In this document: positions 16,631 through 24,957 of the stretch, piece after piece
How positions within the stretch are numbered: the stretch's first letter is position 1
How the letters are laid out: each line of letters opens with the position of its first letter
Origin: an uncultured Muribaculaceae bacterium
Lineage (GTDB): Bacteria > Bacteroidota > Bacteroidia > Bacteroidales > Muribaculaceae
Direction of reading: 5' to 3'
DNA length: 64,000 nucleotides
Assembly (NCBI GenBank): GCA_910588035.1
Contig: CAJUPY010000009.1
Coordinates: 1 to 64,000 of the forward strand
Translations under genes and position numbers: made by a program
Notes under the pieces: generated by a model
The model's database searches: none
Told to the model about the DNA's origin: nothing
What the model saw: only the letters and a program-made list of their open reading frames with translations

Positions 16631-17893
16631 ATGTCTGAAACAAATGAAAATGCACCGATGATCGTCGATGCTCCCGTAACTTTATCGACCTTGTCTGAAA
16701 CGTCACCCGAACTGTTGCTGAACGAAATCGACCGCCGGGTGGTCAAGATCCGCCCCATGTCTACACCTGTAGACCAGATTTCGCGCTGGGTGGGCTCACG
16801 CCACGCCGGCAGCATGGTTGTCGACTATTATTCGGTCGACACCAAACCGATCAGAGCCAGAGTCACATCGCAGGGTTCTTCATCGAAGCCGCGTCCGGGC
16901 AGCGAGTATTCGGCCAGGGATATTTCCACTGATTTTGACCGCATTTTCCAGCCGTCAGAAACGTTGATAGTGCCGTCGGTCACTGTCGGTTCTGAAGAGG
17001 GGAAGCCGCAGCCGCTGATTCTTTATGTCATCAGGAAACATGACGACGGAATCACCGTTATCTCGCCCAATAATGTCTCGGGTGTCGGTTTTGAGGTGCC
17101 CGATCTGCCTGTCGGCACTGAGATTGTCAGAATGGGGCGTGCGGCGACTGAGCTCGATGTGCAGACTGGTCTGTTTGACTGTGTGCCCCAGAAGCAGACC
17201 AACTACTGTCAGATTTTCAAGGCCCAGGTCGAACGTTCGACAATGGTGAAGATCGCCAATAAAGAAGTAGGGTGGACATTGAGCGATCAGGAGGAAGCGG
17301 CCGTGATCGACATGCGTCTGGGCATGGAGAAGAACTTCTTGTTCGGTGCCCGCAGCCGTTTCACCGATCCACAGAAAGGTGAGGAGGTGTTTCTGACCGG
17401 CGGCATATGGAATCAGACCGGTAATGAATGGAATTATGCCCGCGGCTCGTTTGACAATAAGAAACTCATTGAGCTGATGCGTCAGGCGTTCACGGAAAAT
17501 GCCGGATCGTCGCGCAAGATTCTGATAGGCGGGTCAGGATTTATCGAGGCACTCCACCAGCTCGATTATGCCAGAGTTGTGACGGCGTCAGAGACAGTGA
17601 CAAAGTGGGGCATAGACTTCACCGAGTTGCGCAGCAAGTTCGGAAAGCTCTATGTTGTCTTGAGCGAGGTTTTTGACCAGTGTGGCCACAGCGATGACGC
17701 CATGATCATCGATCCGGAATATATCACGAAATATACCCACGTTCCGTTCCACAGCAAGATGCTCGACCTGCGGGCCTCCGGCCAGCGAAACACCGATGCC
17801 GTCGTCATCACCGAAGCGAGCTGCCTTGTGTTGCGTTATCCGAAGGCCCATTTGAAAATCAAGGCCGGCAATCCGAACACCACAACCGAGTGA
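16631..17893 (+). CDS. Phage major capsid-like protein (DUF5309/SU10 type)
   Basis: 420 residues from the ATG at 16631, chosen because the 45 bp before it are A/T-rich like a Bacteroidetes leader; an in-frame ATG at 16586 would add 15 residues and couple to the previous stop. The layout matches the DUF5309 major capsid family: a beta-rich N-terminal half, then EVGWTLSDQEEAAVIDMRLGMEKNFLFG (conserved helix), the GGIW..TG turn, ILIGGSGFIEALHQL, a WGIDFTELRSKFGKLYVVL strand pair and the DAMIIDPEYI motif. In phages this HK97-fold protein builds the head shell. No protease or terminase gene is next to it. The reading frame is intact. Confidence 0.75.
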   Translation: MSETNENAPMIVDAPVTLSTLSETSPELLLNEIDRRVVKIRPMSTPVDQISRWVGSRHAGSMVVDYYSVDTKPIRARVTSQGSSSKPRPGSEYSARDISTDFDRIFQPSETLIVPSVTVGSEEGKPQPLILYVIRKHDDGITVISPNNVSGVGFEVPDLPVGTEIVRMGRAATELDVQTGLFDCVPQKQTNYCQIFKAQVERSTMVKIANKEVGWTLSDQEEAAVIDMRLGMEKNFLFGARSRFTDPQKGEEVFLTGGIWNQTGNEWNYARGSFDNKKLIELMRQAFTENAGSSRKILIGGSGFIEALHQLDYARVVTASETVTKWGIDFTELRSKFGKLYVVLSEVFDQCGHSDDAMIIDPEYITKYTHVPFHSKMLDLRASGQRNTDAVVITEASCLVLRYPKAHLKIKAGNPNTTTE

Positions 17894-17897
17894 GGCC

Positions 17898-18440
17898 ATG
17901 CTGATCTCCCATGAATCGATGCTCGCGCAGTGGAAACTAAGGCGTTATGTCGAGCCGTTGCGCAGCGACTGCACCGTCGTCAGGAGTGACGGGGCCGACA
18001 CCGATTCGTTGCTGACCATGGAGATACGCGACTGGTATCTCGACCTGCTCGACCACGGGCCGGTCGAGATGCTCTCGCCGGTTGATGTGACCGATGAATC
18101 GGCAGTCAGGTGCCGTGGAGATTTTCCTGTCGTCGAGGTGACGTTGCCCGAGGGGTGCCGCAGAGTCACCGAGGTGAGGCTCAGAGACAATCACAGACGG
18201 GTCGTCGTGACCACGGCCGGCACACCGCTGGCGATGCTCCAGGAGTCGGAATTCTCATGCGGAGGCGAGATGTCGCCCGTCGCGGTGGTCATCTCGCCGA
18301 GGCGACTCAACCTCTATGGCCATGACTCTTCGGGCAATCCGCCCGAAATCGAGCGGTTGCTGGCCGTCAGACTCCCTCCCGACGGGTTCTATGAGCTTGA
18401 CGAGAGAGCATTATCAACAATCAAGACAGTCGAACTATGA
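17898..18440 (+). CDS. Unknown protein between capsid-like and portal-like genes
   Basis: 180 residues, starting 4 bp after the capsid-like gene and overlapping the portal-like gene by 4 bp. No signal peptide or membrane segment. Short beta-rich stretches (FPVVEVTLP, VTEVRLRDNHRRVVVTT) and a LYGHDSSGNPPE segment are visible. Size and position suit a head-tail adaptor or head-completion protein, but that is inferred only from gene order. Confidence 0.65.
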   Translation: MLISHESMLAQWKLRRYVEPLRSDCTVVRSDGADTDSLLTMEIRDWYLDLLDHGPVEMLSPVDVTDESAVRCRGDFPVVEVTLPEGCRRVTEVRLRDNHRRVVVTTAGTPLAMLQESEFSCGGEMSPVAVVISPRRLNLYGHDSSGNPPEIERLLAVRLPPDGFYELDERALSTIKTVEL

Positions 18441-19846
18441 AAACACTATTTCAGACAGCATTCAGCGCATGGCAGTCATGGGCTGAGTTCAGGGAGCGGC
18501 GTCACCGTTTCAAGAATTTCACCTTCGGTCGGCAGTGGGACGATCCGGTGACCGACACGGCCTCGGAACGCCGTATGACCGAGCGCGAGGCCGCTATGCA
18601 GACCACGGGCCGTGAGCCGCTGACCAACAACATGATCAGGCGTCTTGTCAAAACCGTCATAGGCCGTTTCCGCGACAGTCTGGCCGAACGCAGGCCGGCG
18701 GGTGCGACTGCCGGGGTCTACCGGCTCAACCGTCTTGACGAGATTGACAGCCGTCTTCTCGAGGAATTTCTGATCTCGGGCTGTGCCGTTCAACGTGTCG
18801 TCAGCGAGTGTCGCCGCGGCAATGTGATCGAGACTTTTGTCGACAATGTCAATCCGGCTGATTTCTTTGTCAACGAGATCAGAGATCCGCGCGGCTGGGA
18901 CATTCAGCTTGTCGGAATGTTGCACGATGTGTCGCTGGCAGAGGTCATAATGAGGTATGGACATGGAGACCGAAGCCGGATTGCGAGACTCAGAAAGCTC
19001 TATGACTATGATTCTGACAGCAGTCTGGCTGTCGTTCCGGTGGCCTTGAGCGACAGTGGCCGGTCAGACAGCTTCTTTGTCTCGGCGGGCGGACGCTGCA
19101 GGGTGATCGAGGTGTGGGCACTGGAGTGTTGTGAGTCGATCAGATGTCACGACACGGCGACCGGCCGGTTTTACATCAGCGATGTCTCACAGTCGGCCGC
19201 GATAGATCGTGAGCAGGCGAGACGCCGCAACACCGGAAGTCCCGCCCTGCACACCCGGCGCGAGATGACGACCCGCTGGCGATGTCACATCTTCGCTCCC
19301 GACGGCACCGAGATCGACAGCTATCTTTCGCCCTACGGCCACGGCGAACATCCATTTGTTGTGAAGCTCTATCCGCTGATCGACGGAGAGATTCACCCGT
19401 TCGTAGAAGATATTGTCGACCAGCAGCGGCAGATTAACCGCCTGATCACTCTGACAGACCACATAATGTCGGCTTCGGCAAAGGGTGTTCTGCTTTTTCC
19501 GGTCAGATGCAAGATCGACTCGATGTCGTGGGACGAGCTTGTCTCGCGATGGGGAAAATGTGGCGGGGTGATTCCCTACCACCCGCAGAACGGAATGCCA
19601 CAGCCGCAGCAGGTGACGTCGTCGGGACTCGACTCGGGTGCGTCGCGAATGCTTGAGATGCAGCTCGAGATGATGAGGGAGGTGTCGGGTGTCAGTGACG
19701 CTCTGACCGGAAACGGCATTCCGGCCTCAGTCGGTGCCGACCGCTATGAGAGTCAGGTAAGGAATGCCGGCATCGCGCTTGCCGATGTGATTGACACATT
19801 CTCTGAATTTCTCAGTCGGCGCGACGAGAAAATCGAGAGTGTCTGA
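18437..19846 (+). CDS. Phage portal-like protein, possibly C-terminally short
   Basis: 469 residues resembling P22-type portal proteins found in Bacteroidetes phages. Signs are the helical N-terminus with REPLTNNMIRRLV, VDNVNPADFFVNEIRDP, then HPFVVKLYPLIDGEIHPF, DIVDQQRQINRLITL, and REVSGVSDALTGN followed by a Gln/Asn/Ala helix (YESQVRNAGIALADVIDTFSEF). The portal is the dodecameric ring through which DNA enters the head. Family members I recall run well beyond this last helix; here the protein stops about 10 residues after it, so the C-terminal region may be lost. The frame is otherwise intact. Confidence 0.75.
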   Translation: MKTLFQTAFSAWQSWAEFRERRHRFKNFTFGRQWDDPVTDTASERRMTEREAAMQTTGREPLTNNMIRRLVKTVIGRFRDSLAERRPAGATAGVYRLNRLDEIDSRLLEEFLISGCAVQRVVSECRRGNVIETFVDNVNPADFFVNEIRDPRGWDIQLVGMLHDVSLAEVIMRYGHGDRSRIARLRKLYDYDSDSSLAVVPVALSDSGRSDSFFVSAGGRCRVIEVWALECCESIRCHDTATGRFYISDVSQSAAIDREQARRRNTGSPALHTRREMTTRWRCHIFAPDGTEIDSYLSPYGHGEHPFVVKLYPLIDGEIHPFVEDIVDQQRQINRLITLTDHIMSASAKGVLLFPVRCKIDSMSWDELVSRWGKCGGVIPYHPQNGMPQPQQVTSSGLDSGASRMLEMQLEMMREVSGVSDALTGNGIPASVGADRYESQVRNAGIALADVIDTFSEFLSRRDEKIESV

Positions 19847-19895
19847 AACATAAAAAACGTATGACATGTGCAGTGAAATTGCCCATGTATCGTGG

Positions 19896-19903
19896 TATAT
19901 TTG
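19896..19903 (+). promoter_or_regulatory. -7 box before the last two cassette genes
   Basis: TATATTTG fits TAnnTTTG and lies 25 bp before the ATG at 19928, suggesting that the last two genes form a separate transcription unit. Confidence 0.5.
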
Positions 19904-19927
19904 CAACGAATTATTAATCTTTTTACC

Positions 19928-20368
19928 ATGAATCGAATAACAGCCCTGAGAAATAAAGACTTTATCGAACAGTGTGACCGGGTTCATCTCGAATCGGTCA
20001 TACGCCTTGAAGATCTGTCTGTGGCACAGATTGTCGGCCGTGCGCTCAAGCGCAGTCCGAAACGTTATTATGTTGAACCTGAGCGGGCGGTAGAGATTTT
20101 GAACATGATGCTGTCGTCGCGGAAACCGGTGAAGGTCAGTGGCATGAACCACCGTCAGATGATGTACTATGAATTGTTGACACGTCTGAAACGTATGGGG
20201 GCGATCAGAAACGGCAGGGTGAGACGTCCATGGGTCTTTTACCTTGTTGAGAAATGCCGGCCTTCGTGGTTTTTCATGTCACTTGACTATGGCATCACGC
20301 TTTATAATGATCAATTCCGTAGCGACAGCGAATCAGATGTCCGCGACAAAAATCAAGATGAATTATGA
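19928..20368 (+). CDS. Unknown basic protein of the capsid-portal cassette
   Basis: 146 residues from the ATG at 19928; an earlier ATG at 19892 lies in the promoter and is rejected. The protein is helical and basic (ALKRSPKRYYVEPERAVEILNMML, RLKRMGAIRNGRVRRPW) with a WFFMSLDYGI segment near the end. No family is recognised; a nucleic-acid-binding role is possible. It is coupled to the next gene by an ATGA overlap. Confidence 0.6.
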   Translation: MNRITALRNKDFIEQCDRVHLESVIRLEDLSVAQIVGRALKRSPKRYYVEPERAVEILNMMLSSRKPVKVSGMNHRQMMYYELLTRLKRMGAIRNGRVRRPWVFYLVEKCRPSWFFMSLDYGITLYNDQFRSDSESDVRDKNQDEL

Positions 20369-20802
20369 TAATAGGAATATCTGCGACTGAAGTCGTGAAG
20401 AAAGTGTGCGGCGGTGCCGCTTTGAGAAGTTTCATGTCTCAGGGATATGACCGGGAGATACCGCCGATACTTACCCGTGACCGCCGTAAGTCGCTCGAAC
20501 TCATGCTCGACGATGTGATGTCTTATACGTTGCTCGGCCTTTTTCCCAACGTCGCGGGCTATCGTCGCGACGGAGATCTCCACCTGTTTGAACTGACCGT
20601 TGAGGGGTGGTGTCTGAAACAGGGCAATATCGGGCTGATGATCGAGACCGCGGTGGTGAGCCGTATGCTCAGTTTGATTTTCGCCGGCATTGACCGTGAG
20701 TTCGCCGATCACCACACCGAGATCGCCAAGTGTCAGATGTCGGCTCTGCGCGAACGGTTTGCCGACGCGCTGGCCGCCTCTTCGCCACAGACGGTGAAAT
20801 AA
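20365..20802 (+). CDS. Unknown helical protein of the capsid-portal cassette
   Basis: 145 residues with start overlapping the previous stop by 4 bp. It contains VVKKVCGGAALRSFMSQGYDREIPPIL and a long helix LELMLDDVMSYTLLGLFPNV. No signal peptide, membrane segment or known family is recognised. It is the last gene of the cassette before a strong terminator and the convergent slyD-like gene. Confidence 0.6.
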   Translation: MIIGISATEVVKKVCGGAALRSFMSQGYDREIPPILTRDRRKSLELMLDDVMSYTLLGLFPNVAGYRRDGDLHLFELTVEGWCLKQGNIGLMIETAVVSRMLSLIFAGIDREFADHHTEIAKCQMSALRERFADALAASSPQTVK

Positions 20803-20804
20803 AA

Positions 20805-20852
20805 AACCATGATGCAACGTGATAAAGCATGTTGCATCATGGTTAATTTTTT
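20805..20852 (+). terminator. Terminator closing the capsid-portal cassette
   Basis: A 14-bp perfect stem AACCATGATGCAAC (20805-20818) with GTTGCATCATGGTT (20831-20844) is followed by AATTTTTTAT. It may also serve the convergent slyD-like gene through the A-run on its left side. Confidence 0.9.
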
Positions 20853-20866
20853 ATCTGACTGAATTA

Positions 20867-21451
20867 TCAGTGGCAGCCTTCGCCACAACCGCCGTTGCAG
20901 CCGCAGCTTCCTTCGCCACAATCGCCGCCGTGGTGGTCTCCACAGCCACAGCCACAGCCGCGTTCAGCGGGCTGCAGTTCTTCGGCAGTGGCATCGCGAA
21001 CTTCGAGAATCTGGCCTTTGAAGCGCACATCCTTGCCCGCGAGGGGGTGATTGAAGTCCATCATCACTTTCTCGGGGGTTATTTCCTTGACAACGCCGTT
21101 GATGCGGAATCCGTCGGCTGTCATCATCGGCACCACGGCACCGACCTTGATCATCTCGTCGTCAAATTTACCGTCGACGACGAAGATGTCGCGGTCGAGC
21201 TCGGCGATCTGCTCGTGATCGTAGGGACCGAAAGCTTCGTCGGCTTTTACTGTGACGTCAAATTTGCCGCCTTTCTCAAGTCCGTCGATCGCTTGCTCGA
21301 GAGGCCTGATCATGCCGGCAGTCATGCCGAACACGATTTTCTCAGGATCTTTAGGATCTGTCTGGTGAACGAGAGTCTCGGTGCCGTCTTCGTTGACACG
21401 ATAGAGGTCATAGGACATCTCGACATATTTTCCGGGTTGAATTTTTTCCAT
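20867..21451 (-). CDS. slyD: SlyD-like FKBP peptidyl-prolyl isomerase with metal-binding tail
   Basis: 194 residues. The FKBP half-domain (GKYVEMSYDLYRVNEDG..., FGMTAGMIRPLEQAI, then FNHPLAGKDVRF) encloses an IF/chaperone insert, the SlyD arrangement. Proline isomerisation and chaperoning of unfolded proteins are the expected activities. The last 35 residues are a Cys/His/Gly tail (CGCGCGDHHGG...CNGGCGEGCH) that in SlyD binds nickel and other divalent metals. No nickel-enzyme genes lie in the window. A single gene between terminators, with tsaB upstream 82 bp away. Confidence 0.9.
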   Translation of the reverse strand: MEKIQPGKYVEMSYDLYRVNEDGTETLVHQTDPKDPEKIVFGMTAGMIRPLEQAIDGLEKGGKFDVTVKADEAFGPYDHEQIAELDRDIFVVDGKFDDEMIKVGAVVPMMTADGFRINGVVKEITPEKVMMDFNHPLAGKDVRFKGQILEVRDATAEELQPAERGCGCGCGDHHGGDCGEGSCGCNGGCGEGCH

Positions 21452-21533
21452 TATGATAGTGTTTTTAATTTGTTATGCTATTGTTATAGACAAATACCGT
21501 GCCAAAAAGTTGTGTTAAATAAGGCTATTCGTC

Positions 21534-22223
21534 TCAGAACAGTTTCTTGGGCTTGGTTGCCTGGAACTCCTTGAGGTAGTTGGGGGTGGAATAGGCCAGG
21601 TCGAGGAACTCGCGGCGGGCGAACGACCGCTCGGCCAGGGCGACCATGTCGGTTGCCATAGGCACAATGTCGGCGATGAAACGCGCGTTGGGGTGGGAGA
21701 TGACATCACGTGCTTTGTCGCTGCCGTTGCCGAAAAACATCACGGGCGACCGGTCGAGCCATTTGTCGTAGCTCGACGGCTCGAGAATCAGCGGTGTCGG
21801 TTTGACAAGTTCATTGAGCCCGAGGTCATAAATGGCGGTGTAGACCTCCATGCGGCGGGCATCGAGCATCGGGGCGTAGAGCGCGTCGGGATCTGTGTCG
21901 GGACGGAACATGACGGCGACGCTCATCAGCTGGAGTGTGTCGACTCCGATGAGCGGAACCGACAGTGCGTAGGCCAGACCCTTGGCTTCTGACAGACCGA
22001 TTCTCAAGCCGGTGTAGCTGCCGGGTCCCATGCTGACCGCCACCGCTTCGAGCGACATCTCGCGCTCGGCCGCGAAGTCGAGACATGCCTTGATATATCC
22101 GCTGAGCAAAGTCGCGTGGTTGTGGCCGTCGAAGTTTTCATAGTGACACAAAATCATTCCTTCGGCCGAAAGGGCGACCGAGCAGACGTTGGTTGAGGTT
22201 TCGATGTTGAGAATTACTGCCAT
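21534..22223 (-). CDS. tsaB: tRNA threonylcarbamoyladenosine biosynthesis protein TsaB
   Basis: TsaB (229 residues) partners TsaD and TsaE in making t6A at position 37 of ANN-decoding tRNAs. The ASKHA-fold start ILNIETSTNVCSVAL, the SMGPGSYTGLRIGLSEAKGLAYAL signature (near 64-87) and the MLDARRMEVYTAIYD block are all typical. Length is normal. Stands downstream of the tail-anchored protein gene on the same strand. Confidence 0.95.
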   Translation of the reverse strand: MAVILNIETSTNVCSVALSAEGMILCHYENFDGHNHATLLSGYIKACLDFAAEREMSLEAVAVSMGPGSYTGLRIGLSEAKGLAYALSVPLIGVDTLQLMSVAVMFRPDTDPDALYAPMLDARRMEVYTAIYDLGLNELVKPTPLILEPSSYDKWLDRSPVMFFGNGSDKARDVISHPNARFIADIVPMATDMVALAERSFARREFLDLAYSTPNYLKEFQATKPKKLF

Positions 22224-22279
22224 TGGGAATATAACTTATTAAACTGCAAAAATACTGAAAATAATCTGTCGGCAGCTGA

Positions 22280-22906
22280 TTAACCCGGCAAATTTTTGAA
22301 AAAGAAAATCGCGACGGCAATCAAAACCGACAACACGATGATCACCGGCACACGATATTTCCACGGATTCAACCTGCGGTCGAGCTGCCGTAGCTGCCTT
22401 TTCCAGGTTGTCTTCGACTGTCTTATCTTTTTCTTCTCATCTTTGGCCGCTTGTCTGACTCTCTCGATCAGTTGGCGGCGGTCGGTGAGAAATGTCTTTC
22501 TGATTGACGCGACATCTTTACAGGCGTCAATGGCGGCGGCAAACGTGTCGCCGGTCTTGGTCAGGGCGGCGAGATCAGAGGCGTGGGTCATGCACTCATA
22601 GACGGCGATCAGGTGGAGAGACCGTGCGGAGATGAGCGATATGATTGTTTTCTGATATTTCTTCAGATCATGGTTCGCAAGGCCTTCGACAGCCTCCCTG
22701 GCATTGGCGACGAGGTTCATTGTTTCCCATGTCGAGTCCGGCAAGGCAGCTCTCTCGATGTCGTTGAGGGCTTGCAGAAGCACACTGTCGGTCTCGTCTG
22801 AGACATTCTCCCCGAGCAAGGGTGCTATTTTCTGTTCTCCGTCAATTGTCGGGAATCGGCCTATGTCGCTTACCGGTCTGGCGTTATGGATTTCAGAATG
22901 GCCCAT
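22280..22906 (-). CDS. Tail-anchored helical protein of unknown function
   Basis: 208 residues, almost entirely helical, with a basic segment (DEKKKIRQSKTTWKRQLRQLDRRLNPWKYR) followed by one C-terminal membrane helix (VPVIIVLSVLIAVAIFFF) and a short tail. No signal peptide, so the bulk should be cytoplasmic and anchored at the C-terminus. No family recognised. It starts 3 bp after the tatD stop and is probably co-transcribed with it. Confidence 0.65.
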   Translation of the reverse strand: MGHSEIHNARPVSDIGRFPTIDGEQKIAPLLGENVSDETDSVLLQALNDIERAALPDSTWETMNLVANAREAVEGLANHDLKKYQKTIISLISARSLHLIAVYECMTHASDLAALTKTGDTFAAAIDACKDVASIRKTFLTDRRQLIERVRQAAKDEKKKIRQSKTTWKRQLRQLDRRLNPWKYRVPVIIVLSVLIAVAIFFFKNLPG

Positions 22907-22909
22907 GAT

Positions 22910-23536
22910 TCATAGATTGAGAAAGGTTGATGTGTTTTTTGCTATCGTTTCGGTCATCTCTTCGGGCGATCTCTTGCAGGCGTAGGCTATGTCGGTGATA
23001 ACCGCTTCAATCGGGTCGTCGCTCTCGTCGGTCTCGGCCAGCAACAGACGCGGGTCGACCGAACACGGCACGTCGGCGTTGAAAAGCCGTCCGAGCGAGA
23101 TGTAGATTCCGCGCCGTGACAGTTGTGTGGCTGTCACCGGATTACCCCTGAAACCGTGAATGGCCCATGGCGTAGTGGGGGAGAGTCTGCGGTGGAGGTT
23201 CAGAATGATGTCGGCTGATCTGACACTGTGAATTATGACCGGAAGATTAAGTTGTCGGGCAACCTCGACGTGGATGGTGAAGACACGCGACTGAATTTCT
23301 GCCGATGCGCCCCGCAGACGGTCGATGCCGGTCTCACCGATAGCGACGGCATTCAGGCTGACGGCTTTCTCGACAAGCCGGTCGGCGAGATCACAGGGCA
23401 CTGCTGAGGTGTTCCACGGGTGAAGCCCGACCGAGACCGGAAATGGTGAGCCGGCAAAGTCAGCGTCAAGGTCGACGGCCGTCACCGCCCGCGGGCGAGG
23501 CACGCCGTGGTGATGTATGTCGAGAATCGGAGTCAT
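22910..23536 (-). CDS. Short TatD family metal-dependent hydrolase
   Basis: 208 residues, shorter than the usual ~260 of TatD. Metal-site positions are retained: HHH at DIHHHG (first strand), Glu in IGETGID, His in VIIHSVRS, His in AIHGFRGN and Asp in LLAETDES. TatD proteins are 3'-5' DNases or related hydrolases in a TIM barrel. Start overlaps the yidD stop by 4 bp, so it is translated with the rnpA-yidD group. Confidence 0.85.
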   Translation of the reverse strand: MTPILDIHHHGVPRPRAVTAVDLDADFAGSPFPVSVGLHPWNTSAVPCDLADRLVEKAVSLNAVAIGETGIDRLRGASAEIQSRVFTIHVEVARQLNLPVIIHSVRSADIILNLHRRLSPTTPWAIHGFRGNPVTATQLSRRGIYISLGRLFNADVPCSVDPRLLLAETDESDDPIEAVITDIAYACKRSPEEMTETIAKNTSTFLNL

Positions 23537-23757
23537 GGAACCGGATCATATCCGCTTCCGCCCCACGGATGACAGCGGCCGATGCGTTTCAGTGCCAGCA
23601 GCAGACCGCGCAACGGTCCGTGGCGGCGTATCGCCTCGACTGCATATTGGCTGCATGTCGGGGTGAACCGGCATGACGGCGGAAACAATGGTGAGATGCA
23701 GAGTTGATAGAACCTGATCGGCAGAATCAGGATTGCTGACATCACTCGGCTGAACAT
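23533..23757 (-). CDS. yidD: Membrane protein insertion efficiency factor YidD
   Basis: 74 residues with an amphipathic N-terminus and the family signature FYQLCISPLFPPSCRFTPTCSQYAVEAI plus GCHPWGGSGYDPV-like end (here RCHPWGGSGYDPVP). YidD assists YidC-dependent insertion of membrane proteins. It overlaps rnpA by 16 bp, the usual arrangement. Confidence 0.96.
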   Translation of the reverse strand: MFSRVMSAILILPIRFYQLCISPLFPPSCRFTPTCSQYAVEAIRRHGPLRGLLLALKRIGRCHPWGGSGYDPVP

Positions 23758-24155
23758 GGTGGCTGGCCGTCTTTTCTGCCGGCGATTTTGGTGAGACAGC
23801 GCGTGACGGCACGCTCTATTGCGTGATATGGGGTCAGTTTGTCGGCGACATAGATAAAGGCGATGTCAAGAGGCCCGGCTGCCGTATCGAGCATGTCAAG
23901 ACGGTTGAGGCGATATGCCTCGCGAATGCGCCGTCTGATCTTGACCCTGTCGACGGCATGTCTCAGACGCCGTTTCGGCACTGAAATGAAAAATTTAGGT
24001 GTCTCGCGGTCGGCCTTGCGCGATTGGTTGATGCGCCAGACGACTCTGACCGGATAGACAAGAGCCGACTCCACTCCCGGTTGCCTGGAGAAAAGAGCCT
24101 CGATGGCAATCAGTGAGCAGAGTTTGTTGGTTTTGTCGAGGGTGAGCCGTCTCAC
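23742..24155 (-). CDS. rnpA: Ribonuclease P protein component
   Basis: 137 residues. RnpA binds the RNase P RNA and helps 5' processing of pre-tRNA. The signature segment FFISVPKRRLRHAVDRVKIRRRIREAYR, in which DRVKIRRRIRE corresponds to the family RNRxKRRLRE motif, is intact. Lies 10 bp after hemD and overlaps yidD. Confidence 0.95.
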   Translation of the reverse strand: MRRLTLDKTNKLCSLIAIEALFSRQPGVESALVYPVRVVWRINQSRKADRETPKFFISVPKRRLRHAVDRVKIRRRIREAYRLNRLDMLDTAAGPLDIAFIYVADKLTPYHAIERAVTRCLTKIAGRKDGQPPCSAE

Positions 24156-24165
24156 GCTGTTGACT

Positions 24166-24957
24166 TTATTGGTTGTTTTCTGTCAGATAGAGGTCAAGAG
24201 CCGCTGTCATCGACGGTGTCTTGGGGTTGGGTGCCGAGAAGTCGAGGCGCAGTCCGGCATCGGTCACGGCCTTGGCGGTGGCGGCTCCGAAGCAGCCTAT
24301 TCTGATTTCTTTCTGATCGAAGTCGGGGAAATTTTTGAGCAGCGAGTCGATTCCGGCAGGGCTGAAGAACATCAGCATGTCGTAGTCAAACGCTTCTTCG
24401 GGGGTGAAGTCATTGCTGACGGTGCGATACATCACAGCCTTGGTATATTTCAGCTTGATGTCGTCGAGGGCGTTGTGTTCATCTTTGTGGACATCGCTGA
24501 CGGCATAAAGGAAAGTCTCTTTGGAGTGTTTGTTGATGTATTGCATCAGAACAGGGTCATCGAGTTTTCCGTTTGACCCGTGAAAAATCTTGCGTTTGCG
24601 GTAGACAGTGTATTTCTGGAGATAGAGAGCGATTGCCTCTGTCGTGCAGAAATATTTCATTGTGTCAGGAATGGAGATTCTCATCTCCTCACATATTTTG
24701 AAGAAACTGTCGATCGCGGTTTTTGCGGTAAAGATGATTGCCGTAAAATCTGGAATACTGATTTTTTGCTGGCGAAATTCCTTTGCAGTGAGGGGCTCGA
24801 CCTTGATAAACGGTCTGAAAACGATCTCGACGTCATGGCGGGCGGCGATGTCGTAGTATGGCGATTTATCGTTAGACGGTTTCGGTTGTGAAACTAAAAT
24901 TCTGTTGATTTTCACGCTTAAAAAAATTTCGTAGTAGGGTGGTTGTTCATAAAACAA
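24166..24957 (-). CDS. hemD: Uroporphyrinogen-III synthase family protein
   Basis: HemD closes hydroxymethylbilane into uroporphyrinogen III for heme and corrinoid synthesis. The Bacteroidetes form is recognised by VSQPKP...SPYYDIA, RPFIKVEPLTAKEFRQQ and SPSMTAALD near the end. 263 residues from the ATG at 24957, which overlaps the previous gene by 11 bp. A GTG at 24915 (VKINRILVSQPKP) lines up better with the family start and is a real alternative. No other heme genes are next to it. Confidence 0.88.
   Translation of the reverse strand: MFYEQPPYYEIFLSVKINRILVSQPKPSNDKSPYYDIAARHDVEIVFRPFIKVEPLTAKEFRQQKISIPDFTAIIFTAKTAIDSFFKICEEMRISIPDTMKYFCTTEAIALYLQKYTVYRKRKIFHGSNGKLDDPVLMQYINKHSKETFLYAVSDVHKDEHNALDDIKLKYTKAVMYRTVSNDFTPEEAFDYDMLMFFSPAGIDSLLKNFPDFDQKEIRIGCFGAATAKAVTDAGLRLDFSAPNPKTPSMTAALDLYLTENNQ

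Noticed and set aside
20819..21574. 251-codon plus-strand frame opposite the slyD-like gene
   Set aside because: Antisense shadow of the FKBP gene; low-complexity Ala/Thr/His translation from the Cys/Gly tail.
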